This document shows, piece after piece, positions 1-6,759 of a stretch of DNA of 9,336 nucleotides. Position 1 is the first letter of the stretch. The number at the start of each line of letters is the position of its first letter. The position numbers and the translations under genes are program-made. This DNA is from JANXQG01 sp037147235 (GTDB lineage Bacteria > Planctomycetota > Planctomycetia > Pirellulales > Thermoguttaceae): contig JBAWVO010000254.1 in NCBI GenBank assembly GCA_037147235.1, forward strand, positions 1 to 9,336, written 5' to 3'. Below the pieces are notes generated by a model. That model saw only the letters and a list, made by a program, of their open reading frames with translations. It had not been told where the DNA came from and searched no databases.

Positions 1-38
1 GGGAGTATGCGAAAAATCTTCAGATGGGACAATCCCAA

Positions 39-2294
39 TCACGGGCAGTATAGCTCTTCGTTGGTGGATTGCAATTCTTCGTTGACTGACTGCATCTCCT
101 CATTCGAGGATTTAAGCTCTTCGTTGGAGGTCTCCAATTCTTCGTTGGTGGTCTGGAGGTATTCCTCTTTGGCATGCAATTCCTGCTGGAGTACCACGAC
201 GCGGGCGTCGGCAGCCACCTTCGGATCGCTCGCTTCTTCGCCGGCCAGCAGGGCGGTTTTCTGCGCGAATTCGGAGGACACATCCTCCAGGACGACCAGA
301 TACAGGGGTGTCTCGGACGTGGCGGCGGAGCCTGCCGCCACCGGGCTGATGGTCAGGTTGACCGGGGTGAAATCGCCATTGGTTTTGACGATTAGGCCCA
401 GATGGCGCACGACCTCTTTGGTCCGCGTGGCCTTGTGCAGGGCCGTGGTCAGTTCGCGCTTTAGCCCTTCGCGGGCCATTTTGAGGATATTGCTGATTCC
501 CGCCTCACCCTGGGCCGGCTCCAGGTACATCCCGGTGCGGCCGTGCAGGTAGAGGATGTCGCCCTTGCCATTGACCAGCGCGCCGGCCGGAATGACTTGC
601 TGCAGCATCGCCCGTTCGGTCAGCTCGCGGAGCGGGAGTTTTCCAGGGAATATCGACTTGTCGGCCCGGGGGATCGCAGCCTCGATCGCCGTCATGGGCG
701 GGAGAAAGCGGCCGAGGACGGCTCGCTGCGCGCTGTGGAAATCTTCTTTACGCTGATAGAGCTTCGATTTGCGGTCGGTCGCAGAAAACAGATCGAGGAA
801 CTCGCCCACCGTCTCCGAGGTGCCCAGGAAGAGCGAACCGCCCGGGTTCAACGCGTAGTGGAAGAGCGGAATGAGCTTCTTCTGCAATTCGCCGCCCAGA
901 TAGATCAAGAGGTTGCGGCAACTGATCATGTCGAGCTTGGAGAAAGGTGGGTCTTTGATCACGTTCTGCTCGGAAAAGACGATCATGTCGCGGATGCCTC
1001 GGTGGATGCGGTACGCACTGCCGTCCGACTCGACCGCGAAATAACGCGCCAGCCGTTCCCGCGAGATGTCGGCGGCGATGCTGGCCGGATAAAGGCCGGC
1101 TCGGGCCGTGGCAATCGCCTGGCTGTCAATGTCCGTGGCAAAAATCTGCACCTTGAAACTCTGCTTCATCGCCTCCTGGCGTTCGGCGATCAGAATCGCC
1201 AGGGAATAGGCCTCCTCGCCGGTAGAACAGCCAGGCACCCAGACGCGGATCAAGGCACTCGCGGGCTTGCCGGCAAGGAGTCTTGGAATCGCCTGGTCCT
1301 CGACTGCTTTGAAGGCTTCCGGATCGCGGAAGAAGTTGGTCACGCCGATCAACATGTCGCGAAAGAGCGAATCCACCTCCAAGGGCGTCTTTTGCAGATA
1401 CTTGACGTATTCTTCCAGCGTTGCGATCTGATGGACGGCCATGCGCCGATCGATGCGGCGATTGATGGTGTTCGGCTTGTACTGAGAAAAGTCATGCCCC
1501 GTCTGGGATCGCAGCATGACGAAGATCTTCTTCATCAGGTTCGCGGCATTGAGCGGTAAGGTGGTTTCGGATCGAGAGGGTGGCTTGCCAAAGGCATGAG
1601 CGGCGTAGGCCATGAGTTGGGCGGCCATCTCGGCCGGCGGTAACTCGAAATCGACCAGGCCGGTGGCAAGGGCACTGCGCGGCATCCCGTCGTACTCGGT
1701 GGAGGCGGGGTTTTGGGCCATGGCCATCCCGCCTTCGCCCTTGATCGCCCGCAGGCCCAAAGTGCCGTCGCTGCCGGTGCCTGATAGCACGATGCAGATA
1801 GCGCGCTCGCGCTGATCTTGGGCCAGGGAGCGGAAAAAGAAGTCGATCGGCAGACGCTGGCCGCGTGGGGCGGAAGGTTCCATCAGTTGCAGCGTGCCGT
1901 TCAGGAAGGCCATGTCGCGGTTGGGCGGAATGATGTAGGCACAGTTCGGCTGAACCACCATTCCGTCCTCGACCTCGAAGACCTGCATTCGGGTATAGCG
2001 ACGGATCAGGTCGGTGAGGATGCTCTTGTGGTCCGGGGCCAAGTGCTGCACCAGAACAAAGGCCATCCCCGGATCAATGTCGGCCGGCATCCCGGCGAAG
2101 AACGCCTCAAAAGCCGCCAACCCCCCAGCCGATGCACCGATGCCAACAACAGGAAAGCCTTTCACCGGATGGAGGTCAGAGTCGGCCTCCGCGACCGAAA
2201 TTGCGTCTACCGGGGGGGGGCTTTCCACGAGGGGGGTAGCCGGTGCAACTTGCTCGACCTCTTGTTTCACGCTGGTTTTTTGTTTCTTGGCCAT
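39..2294 (-). CDS. CheB-CheR fusion (methylesterase/methyltransferase), C-terminally truncated
   Basis: This 751-residue protein joins the two enzymes that set methylation of chemoreceptor glutamates. Residues 46-235 are a CheB methylesterase domain: GASAGG with Ser55, QHLAPDH with His84 and SGTGSDG with Asp176 form the expected Ser-His-Asp set. No receiver domain precedes it; residues 1-45 are a low-complexity linker. Residues 250-515 are a CheR SAM-dependent methyltransferase: FFRDP at 321-325, SAM loop VPGCSTGEEAYS at 353-364, FATDID at 385-390, and SCRNLLIYL at 458-466. Residues 555-672 look PAS-like. Residues 695-748 form a coiled coil with 7-residue NEEL repeats, where the protein ends in YCP-stop. 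Relatives usually continue through this coil into PAS and often kinase domains, so the end looks cut. The ATG at 2294 has GGAAAG 7 nt upstream. A nine-C run lies in codons 26-28. The family call is secure; whether the protein works without its tail is unknown. Confidence 0.95.
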   Translation of the reverse strand: MAKKQKTSVKQEVEQVAPATPLVESPPPVDAISVAEADSDLHPVKGFPVVGIGASAGGLAAFEAFFAGMPADIDPGMAFVLVQHLAPDHKSILTDLIRRYTRMQVFEVEDGMVVQPNCAYIIPPNRDMAFLNGTLQLMEPSAPRGQRLPIDFFFRSLAQDQRERAICIVLSGTGSDGTLGLRAIKGEGGMAMAQNPASTEYDGMPRSALATGLVDFELPPAEMAAQLMAYAAHAFGKPPSRSETTLPLNAANLMKKIFVMLRSQTGHDFSQYKPNTINRRIDRRMAVHQIATLEEYVKYLQKTPLEVDSLFRDMLIGVTNFFRDPEAFKAVEDQAIPRLLAGKPASALIRVWVPGCSTGEEAYSLAILIAERQEAMKQSFKVQIFATDIDSQAIATARAGLYPASIAADISRERLARYFAVESDGSAYRIHRGIRDMIVFSEQNVIKDPPFSKLDMISCRNLLIYLGGELQKKLIPLFHYALNPGGSLFLGTSETVGEFLDLFSATDRKSKLYQRKEDFHSAQRAVLGRFLPPMTAIEAAIPRADKSIFPGKLPLRELTERAMLQQVIPAGALVNGKGDILYLHGRTGMYLEPAQGEAGISNILKMAREGLKRELTTALHKATRTKEVVRHLGLIVKTNGDFTPVNLTISPVAAGSAATSETPLYLVVLEDVSSEFAQKTALLAGEEASDPKVAADARVVVLQQELHAKEEYLQTTNEELETSNEELKSSNEEMQSVNEELQSTNEELYCP
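51..149 (-). repeat. Degenerate 21-bp coding repeat (NEEL heptads)
   Basis: Nearly five units of about 21 bp encode the 7-residue pattern (T/S/V)NEEL(x)(x) at residues 716-748 of the CheB-CheR protein. The first Asn-Glu-Glu of each unit is conserved, and the copies are similar but not identical at the DNA level. This is the normal linker coiled coil of the family. Direct repeats of this kind are prone to recombination, and the reading frame ends within the fifth unit. Confidence 0.8.
2212..2220. repeat. Mononucleotide G9/C9 tract inside cheB-cheR
   Basis: Nine consecutive G on the plus strand read as C9 in codons 26-28 (Pro-Pro-Pro) of the minus-strand CheB-CheR gene. A second tract of six G lies at 2231-2236. 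The tract sits in the disordered linker before the CheB domain. A gain or loss of one base would shift the frame before any enzymatic domain is made. It could be a slippage site or only a place where sequencing errs. Confidence 0.9.
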
Positions 2295-2400
2295 TGGGTT
2301 CTTTCCATTTTTGGCATGGTCGAATTCGGCAGAGAATCACGCAATTTTATAATTGTACGGACTTTGTATGTTTTTGGTAGTGGTGAGGCAGGAGGGAGAT

Positions 2401-2519
2401 TTGGCCACGGATGAAACACGGATGAAAACACGGATAAAGGGAGGCAGGAAGATAAAAGAACAATTCATTCTTAGCCGCTTGCGGTTTCGCGTTTTTGAAT
2501 GAGAGGCTTGGCCACGGAT
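2401..2519 (+). repeat. CACGGAT short interspersed repeats
   Basis: The heptamer CACGGAT occurs three times in a row at 2406, 2417 and 2429, separated by AAA-rich spacers (period 11-12 bp). It occurs again near 2513. The longer word TTGGCCACGGAT is present twice, at 2401-2412 and 2508-2519. Between them is a CCGC-TT-GCGG dyad around 2475-2484. The unit is non-coding. From memory, similar CACGGAT clusters recur between genes in planctomycete genomes; this was not checked here. Confidence 0.8.
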
Positions 2520-2532
2520 AAGAAAATGATTG

Positions 2533-2608
2533 AAGGTACAAGGTTCAAGGTACAATGAAAAGCAGCGAGACGGCATTTTCCTTGAACCTTGAACCTTGAA
2601 CCTTGAAC
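2533..2608. repeat. Inverted heptamer-array hairpin abutting the hydF start
   Basis: The left arm is three 7-bp units, AAGGTAC, AAGGTTC and AAGGTAC (2533-2553). The right arm is four exact copies of CCTTGAA (2580-2607). The arms are the same unit in opposite orientation: 2533-2553 pairs with 2584-2604 at 19 of 21 positions, with two A-A mismatches. Between the arms lies 2554-2579. The right array ends 2 nt before the hydF ATG. A transcript through it would form a long hairpin directly in front of the start codon. Confidence 0.88.
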
Positions 2609-2609
2609 G

Positions 2610-3851
2610 ATGCAACTCACTCCTAAATCCTTCCGTCTCCACATCGGTCTTTTTGGCCGACGTAATGTGGGCAAGTCGTCGATCTTGAATGCGCTGACCA
2701 AGCAGCAGGTTTCGATCGTCTCCGCTATTGCGGGCACGACTACCGACCCGGTGGAAAAGCCGATGGAAATACTTCCGATCGGCCCCGTGCTGTTCATCGA
2801 TACGGCGGGTATTGATGACGCAGGGGCGTTGGGTGAAATGCGCGTGCAGAAGACTCGGCAGGTCTTCGACCGTACGGATTTGGGCCTGATCATCGCCGCC
2901 TCGGGCTGCTGGGGTGAGTTTGAGGAAGGTATTGCCCGCGAGCTGCGCGAGAGAAAGATTCCGGCCATCGCCGTCTTCAATAAGGGAGACATTGCCCAAC
3001 CGCAGGCCGAGCTGCTGGAATCACTCAAACAGGCGAAAATTTTATGCGTGGAAACCGTGGCCACGGAGGGCCGCGGCATCCTTGAATTGCGCGAGGCACT
3101 TATAACAACTGCGCCGGACGAGTTCCTCAATCCGCCGGCGATTGCGGCCGACTTGGTTCCGCCGGGCGAGATGGTGGTGCTGGTCGTGCCGATCGACATG
3201 GAGGCCCCCAAGGGCCGCCTCATCCTGCCGCAGGTGCAAACGATTCGCGACCTGCTGGATGGCGACGCAATATGCCTGGTCGTCAAGGAGCGCGAGCTTC
3301 GCGACGCGCTCGACCGGCTCCGCCGCCCGCCCGCCTTGGTGGTGACCGACTCCCAGGCATTTCTCAAGGTGGCCGGCGACACGCCGCCCGACGTCAAGCT
3401 GACTTCATTCTCGATCCTCTTCGCGCGGCAGAAAGGTGACCTCCGCCAGTTCGTCGAGGGGGCGATGGCGATCGAGCGGCTCAGGCCGGGCGATCGCGTA
3501 CTGGTGGCCGAGGCCTGTTCGCACCACGCCATCGGCGACGATATCGGACGGGTGAAAATCCCTCGCTGGCTCCGGCAGTTTGTCGGCGGACCCCTGGAGA
3601 TCGACACCCTGGCGGGGCGCGACTTTCCGGCCGATTTGGATCAGTACCAACTCGTGGTCCATTGTGGGGCCTGCATGTGGAACCGCCGCGAGATGCTCAC
3701 CCGCATGCTCCGCTGCCGCCAGGCCGGCGTGCCGATCTGCAACTATGGCATGACCATCGCCTACACCCTCGGCATTTTTCAACGTGCCCTGGAGCCGTTT
3801 CCCGACGCCCTGGAAACCTACCGGCAGGCCCTGCAAGAGGGAAGGCGGTAG
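2610..3851 (+). CDS. hydF: [FeFe]-hydrogenase maturation GTPase HydF
   Basis: HydF is a cytoplasmic GTPase and [4Fe-4S] scaffold. It receives the diiron subcluster built by the radical-SAM enzymes HydE and HydG and hands it to apo-[FeFe]-hydrogenase. The 413 residues match the usual length. An Era/TrmE-like G domain fills residues 10-170: P-loop GRRNVGKS (16-23), switch GTTTDP (42-47), DTAG (64-67) and NKGD (124-127). A middle dimerisation region follows. The C-terminal cluster-binding domain has Cys302-x-His304 and His351-Cys352-x-x-Cys355, the CxH...HCxxC signature that binds the 4Fe-4S cluster. The ATG at 2610 is fixed by an in-frame TGA at 2604-2606. No Shine-Dalgarno sequence is visible because heptamer repeats fill that space. 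No hydE, hydG or hydrogenase gene lies in the window, so hydF stands alone here. It converges with the lipoprotein gene, leaving 28 bp and no visible terminator. Confidence 0.95.
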   Translation: MQLTPKSFRLHIGLFGRRNVGKSSILNALTKQQVSIVSAIAGTTTDPVEKPMEILPIGPVLFIDTAGIDDAGALGEMRVQKTRQVFDRTDLGLIIAASGCWGEFEEGIARELRERKIPAIAVFNKGDIAQPQAELLESLKQAKILCVETVATEGRGILELREALITTAPDEFLNPPAIAADLVPPGEMVVLVVPIDMEAPKGRLILPQVQTIRDLLDGDAICLVVKERELRDALDRLRRPPALVVTDSQAFLKVAGDTPPDVKLTSFSILFARQKGDLRQFVEGAMAIERLRPGDRVLVAEACSHHAIGDDIGRVKIPRWLRQFVGGPLEIDTLAGRDFPADLDQYQLVVHCGACMWNRREMLTRMLRCRQAGVPICNYGMTIAYTLGIFQRALEPFPDALETYRQALQEGRR

Positions 3852-3879
3852 AAGAAGAGGTGTCTGTTGACTAGGCAAA

Positions 3880-5925
3880 TTATCGCATCCTTGATGGCGG
3901 TGAAAGCTTCAGCCCAACCACCGGATGCCCGCGAAGTTGATCGAGGTGTTCCTGCAAGATCCGGCGAACTTCCATCACGGCCAGCGGATGGCAATGCACC
4001 GTCGCGTGACCGGCCGGCACGACCAAGGCCGGTTCGGCGTCCGGTGAACGGGCACTCTCGACACTCACCACGCCGTCGGTGTGATCGCCCAGCGGTTGTA
4101 GCCACCAGGACTGTGGAATCTCACCGATGATGTTGTTGTACTTCACCCACGGCATTCGCTGGCCGGCCCGCATGACGGGCAGGATCGGCGACTTGGGCGA
4201 CAACGCATCAATGCTGTTCTCAACCTTCAACAGCGACTCGGGAAAGAGCAGATCGGGGTTGTCGCGGAAAAGCTGTTGCTGCGCGTTGACGATCGTTGCG
4301 GGCAGTTGAATCAGCTTGCCGAGCAGGTATTGCGTCGTCTGATTCGAGAAGGTGCTTCCGGCATGGGGCGTGGCGATGGTCACCACGCGGCGGATCGATG
4401 GATTGGGGTGAAAATGGAACATCTCGCCGAGCTTCTGCCGTATCTCGGGGTTGGCCTTGACCTGCTCCCAGGGAACCCGACTTGCCAATTTCCAATAGTC
4501 CGGCCCACTCTCCTGAGTTTGTAACCGCGCGACGAGCCCGCCCATGCTGTGGCCCACCAGCACCATCTGATCCAAGGCCGGTTCGCGATGTTGCGGGTCA
4601 AGTGATTGCCGCATCTCGGCCAAGTCTCGGCGCAACTGGGCCGCGCTGACCCAAAAAGGCTGGCCGGTCGGATAAAGATAGAACCAAAACTGGTAATGTC
4701 GGCGAATATCGGGCGAGCTTCGCAGATCATTGAACATCTCCATCCACGTCATCGGGCTGGACCATAGGCCGTGGATGAAAACGACCGGAATCTTGCCCTG
4801 CTCGTAGGGCTGCACCATATACAACCCTTTGACCATCGTTTGGGAATCGCTGCGCGGGATCAGCAAGCGTTCCGGCTCCAGCAGGCCGACGGTGGCCAGC
4901 GACTCCATGGGCACCTTGGAGAGGAAGTAGGCCAGCGGAGTCGTCAGGTCGCTTTCCAGCGGCACTTGGAGGCGCCCCACGCGGGTGTCGTTGATCTCCA
5001 ATGGGTCGCAGAGTTCCAAAAGACCTTGATTGCGGCCCGCATGGTTCGGTTCTTTGACCGGCCGCAAAAAAGCAGTGACCGGGAAGCTTAGATCCGGCGG
5101 ATAATAGCGAGCCGCTTCCGGCTCGTTCTTGTAACTGCGGCGGACGACAATCAGCGGCACGCCCAGCCCGTGGTTTTGGTACTGATTTTTGAGTCCCTTC
5201 ATCTCGTAGTCGGAAACGAATTTGAAGTGATCGAAGTCGTCCGGCTGCCAGACGCCGCCGCGGAGTGCGCAGTTGATGTCCCACGTGCCGGCTGCCGTGT
5301 GGATGGTCTTCGTCGTGCCCGGCCGGAGTTCACCGCGAGTGCATCCCAGCCGCAAGGCCGATTCCAGAGCACTGTTATAGAGGTCGCACGCGCCGCGGAA
5401 CTGCGGATCGTAGCAATTGCGCGTCGCCGCAAGCCGATCATCGAACAGAAACGCGTAGGCATGCAGCACGGCCGCCCCATAGAGGTCCAGCGCCTTGGCC
5501 TGGTCCTGTTTCTCGATCTTGCGAGCCGAGAGGTAGGCAAGTTCCGACATCGCATAAACCTTATCGGCCGACGGTTCTTCGTCGGTGATGCGTTGCAGGC
5601 TCTCCAGGAGCGTTCGCGAGTCGCCTTTCAGCGCGTCGGTCAGATTATAGACCCGCAGGAGTTGCACCGTCCGCGGCGTCGGCTGTGGCCCGCTCCACGA
5701 GGTAAGTTGCAATTCATCGCCGAGCGGATTGCGGGGAACACTGCGGAGCGTGACCCACGGTTGCGACGCACAGCCGGTGAAGGTTGTGGCTACCAGACAG
5801 AGAATTATTGCCAGGTGCCGATCGAAGCGGTGACGGGCGCGCACGGCAAGATCTTGTGGCAGGCCCGTGGCACGGGCCTGCAGTTTTCGTCCCGACAATA
5901 CGCTTGGCCTGGCCGCCCGTCTCAC
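3880..5925 (-). CDS. Large lipoprotein alpha/beta hydrolase (lipase/esterase-like), last gene of the flagellar cluster
   Basis: A predicted envelope lipoprotein of up to 681 residues. A hydrophobic stretch (38-50) ends in lipobox TGC with Cys52. Residues 53-375 show no domain I recognise. Residues 376-660 are an alpha/beta hydrolase: FIHG at 383-386 (oxyanion region), nucleophile elbow GHSMGG at 458-463 with Ser460, IATPHAGS at 517-524, and DHTDGVVS at 614-621, probably holding the acid. His640 or nearby His644 and His646 would be the catalytic base. The fold resembles PGAP1-like esterases and lipases; the substrate is unknown. The GTG at 5925 overlaps the sigma-factor stop as GTGA, which suggests translational coupling. 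It gives an unusually long 51-residue leader, however. An in-frame GTG at 5844 would place the Cys at residue 25, a normal lipoprotein signal, leaving a 77-bp gap that contains a strong palindrome. The gene is certain; the start is open. Confidence 0.87.
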   Translation of the reverse strand: MRRAARPSVLSGRKLQARATGLPQDLAVRARHRFDRHLAIILCLVATTFTGCASQPWVTLRSVPRNPLGDELQLTSWSGPQPTPRTVQLLRVYNLTDALKGDSRTLLESLQRITDEEPSADKVYAMSELAYLSARKIEKQDQAKALDLYGAAVLHAYAFLFDDRLAATRNCYDPQFRGACDLYNSALESALRLGCTRGELRPGTTKTIHTAAGTWDINCALRGGVWQPDDFDHFKFVSDYEMKGLKNQYQNHGLGVPLIVVRRSYKNEPEAARYYPPDLSFPVTAFLRPVKEPNHAGRNQGLLELCDPLEINDTRVGRLQVPLESDLTTPLAYFLSKVPMESLATVGLLEPERLLIPRSDSQTMVKGLYMVQPYEQGKIPVVFIHGLWSSPMTWMEMFNDLRSSPDIRRHYQFWFYLYPTGQPFWVSAAQLRRDLAEMRQSLDPQHREPALDQMVLVGHSMGGLVARLQTQESGPDYWKLASRVPWEQVKANPEIRQKLGEMFHFHPNPSIRRVVTIATPHAGSTFSNQTTQYLLGKLIQLPATIVNAQQQLFRDNPDLLFPESLLKVENSIDALSPKSPILPVMRAGQRMPWVKYNNIIGEIPQSWWLQPLGDHTDGVVSVESARSPDAEPALVVPAGHATVHCHPLAVMEVRRILQEHLDQLRGHPVVGLKLSPPSRMR
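5847..5881. repeat. Two adjacent palindromes at the start of the lipoprotein gene
   Basis: At 5859-5881 the arms GCAGGCCCGTG and CACGGGCCTGC are perfect 11-bp inverted copies around a single G. Next to it CAAGATCTTG (5847-5856) is a 10-bp perfect palindrome. Both lie between the two candidate starts of the hydrolase gene (GTG 5925 and GTG 5844). They could be an intergenic REP-like element, an operator, or an mRNA hairpin separating sigma-factor and hydrolase translation. Confidence 0.75.
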
Positions 5926-6704
5926 GACCCGAATTCCGGCCTTCTGCGGCCAAGTTGGCTCTTCAGGCGATCGACGATCGAGCTGTGCATCTGGCTGACG
6001 CGGCTTTCGGAAAGATCGAGAGTGGCGCCGATCTCCTTCATCGTCAACTCCTCATAGTAATAGAGGATGATGATCAGCCGTTCGTTGCGATTCAGACCCT
6101 TGGTGACCAGCCGCATCAGATCGGCCTTCTGGATCCGCCGCGTGGGGTCTTCGCCTTTCTTGTCTTCGAGAATGTCGATCTCGCGGACATCCTTGTAACT
6201 GTCGGTCTCGTACCACTTCTTGTTCAAGCTGATGAGGTTCACCGCGTTGGCGTCCATCATCATCTTTTCCAATTCGCCCACCGAGATCTGCATCTCTCCC
6301 GACAGTTCGATCTCGTTGGGCTGACGGCCCAGCCGGGCTTCGAGGGTCTTCAGGGCCTCGTTGAGCTTACTGGCCTTCGAGCGGACCAGACGCGGAACCC
6401 AGTCCATCGTGCGAAGCTCGTCGAGCATCGCGCCGCGGATACGAGGCACGCAGTAGGTCTCGAACTTCACGCCGCGGGTGAGATCGAAGGCGTCGATGGC
6501 GTCCATCAGTCCGAATACGCCGGCCGAGATCAGGTCGTCTAGCTCGACACCCTCGGGCAGCCGCGACCATATCCGTTCACCGTTGTATTTTACCAACGGC
6601 AGGTACATTTCGACCAACCGGTTGCGCAGATACTGGTTGCTCAGGTCCCGCTTGAATTCGATCCACAGTTGCTCAACGTCTTCTGGGGCGACAATCGTGG
6701 CCAT
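5922..6704 (-). CDS. fliA: Flagellar-type RNA polymerase sigma factor (sigma-28, FliA/WhiG family)
   Basis: A 260-residue sigma-70-family factor of the FliA/WhiG group, which directs RNA polymerase to late flagellar, motility and chemotaxis promoters. Region 2 spans about residues 28-100, with the core-binding and -10 recognition segment DLISAGVFGLMDAIDAFD (57-74) and FETYCVPRIRGAMLDELR (81-98). Region 3 follows at about 105-185, including LGRQPNEIEL. Region 4 (about 195-250) carries the -35 helix-turn-helix in MKEIGATLDLSESRVSQMHSS (222-242). The start at ATG 6704 is chosen because GGAGGAA lies directly upstream. A TTG at 6755 would add 17 residues that do not look like family sequence. It follows the small membrane-protein gene by 55 bp, and its stop overlaps the hydrolase GTG. 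No FlgM-like anti-sigma gene is seen nearby. Family call is very secure; the symbol follows the usual motility naming. Confidence 0.95.
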   Translation of the reverse strand: MATIVAPEDVEQLWIEFKRDLSNQYLRNRLVEMYLPLVKYNGERIWSRLPEGVELDDLISAGVFGLMDAIDAFDLTRGVKFETYCVPRIRGAMLDELRTMDWVPRLVRSKASKLNEALKTLEARLGRQPNEIELSGEMQISVGELEKMMMDANAVNLISLNKKWYETDSYKDVREIDILEDKKGEDPTRRIQKADLMRLVTKGLNRNERLIIILYYYEELTMKEIGATLDLSESRVSQMHSSIVDRLKSQLGRRRPEFGS

Positions 6705-6714
6705 GCGTTCCTCC
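6705..6714 (-). promoter_or_regulatory. Ribosome binding site that fixes the sigma-factor start
   Basis: On the minus strand GGAGGAA (6708-6714) precedes the ATG at 6704. The GGAGG core has 5 nt of spacing. It is the clearest Shine-Dalgarno sequence in the window and argues against the upstream TTG at 6755. Confidence 0.85.
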
Positions 6715-6759
6715 GTGATGGCGCGCCTTGCGGCGTCTTTGGGTGTCTCAAACAACTTC

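Larger units (their letters stand above)
2295..2609. other. Divergent intergenic region between cheB-cheR and hydF
   Basis: About 315 bp with no supported gene. The reading frames crossing it on the minus strand are low-complexity translations of the repeats. Next to cheB-cheR is an AT-rich patch (2342-2357) with a small dyad, CAATT-TTAT-AATTG at 2342-2355. Read on the minus strand it gives TATAAA and TACAAT, possible -10 boxes without a good -35. Towards hydF the sequence TTGAAT (2495-2500), 16 bp and GATAAG (2517-2522) is a weak sigma-70-like candidate. The rest is CACGGAT repeats and the heptamer hairpin described separately. No strong promoter or terminator can be assigned. Confidence 0.7.

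Noticed and set aside
25..37. TGGGA-CAA-TCCCA as the terminator of cheB-cheR
   Set aside because: The stem is only 5 bp and the short T-run comes 8 nt later on the minus strand, too weak and too distant for an intrinsic terminator.
543..1559. Long plus-strand open frame of 338 residues opposite cheB-cheR
   Set aside because: It lies antisense to a clear CheB-CheR gene with intact catalytic motifs. Its translation is rich in Arg, His and Gln with no recognisable domain, as expected for a shadow of GC-rich coding DNA.
2337..3607. Minus-strand open frames across the intergenic repeats and antisense to hydF
   Set aside because: They read through the repeats (giving FKVQGSR-type peptides) and are antisense to hydF. 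Composition and lack of motifs mark them as spurious.
3852..3879. Bidirectional terminator between the converging hydF and hydrolase genes
   Set aside because: The 28 bp contain no inverted repeat or T-run that I can find.
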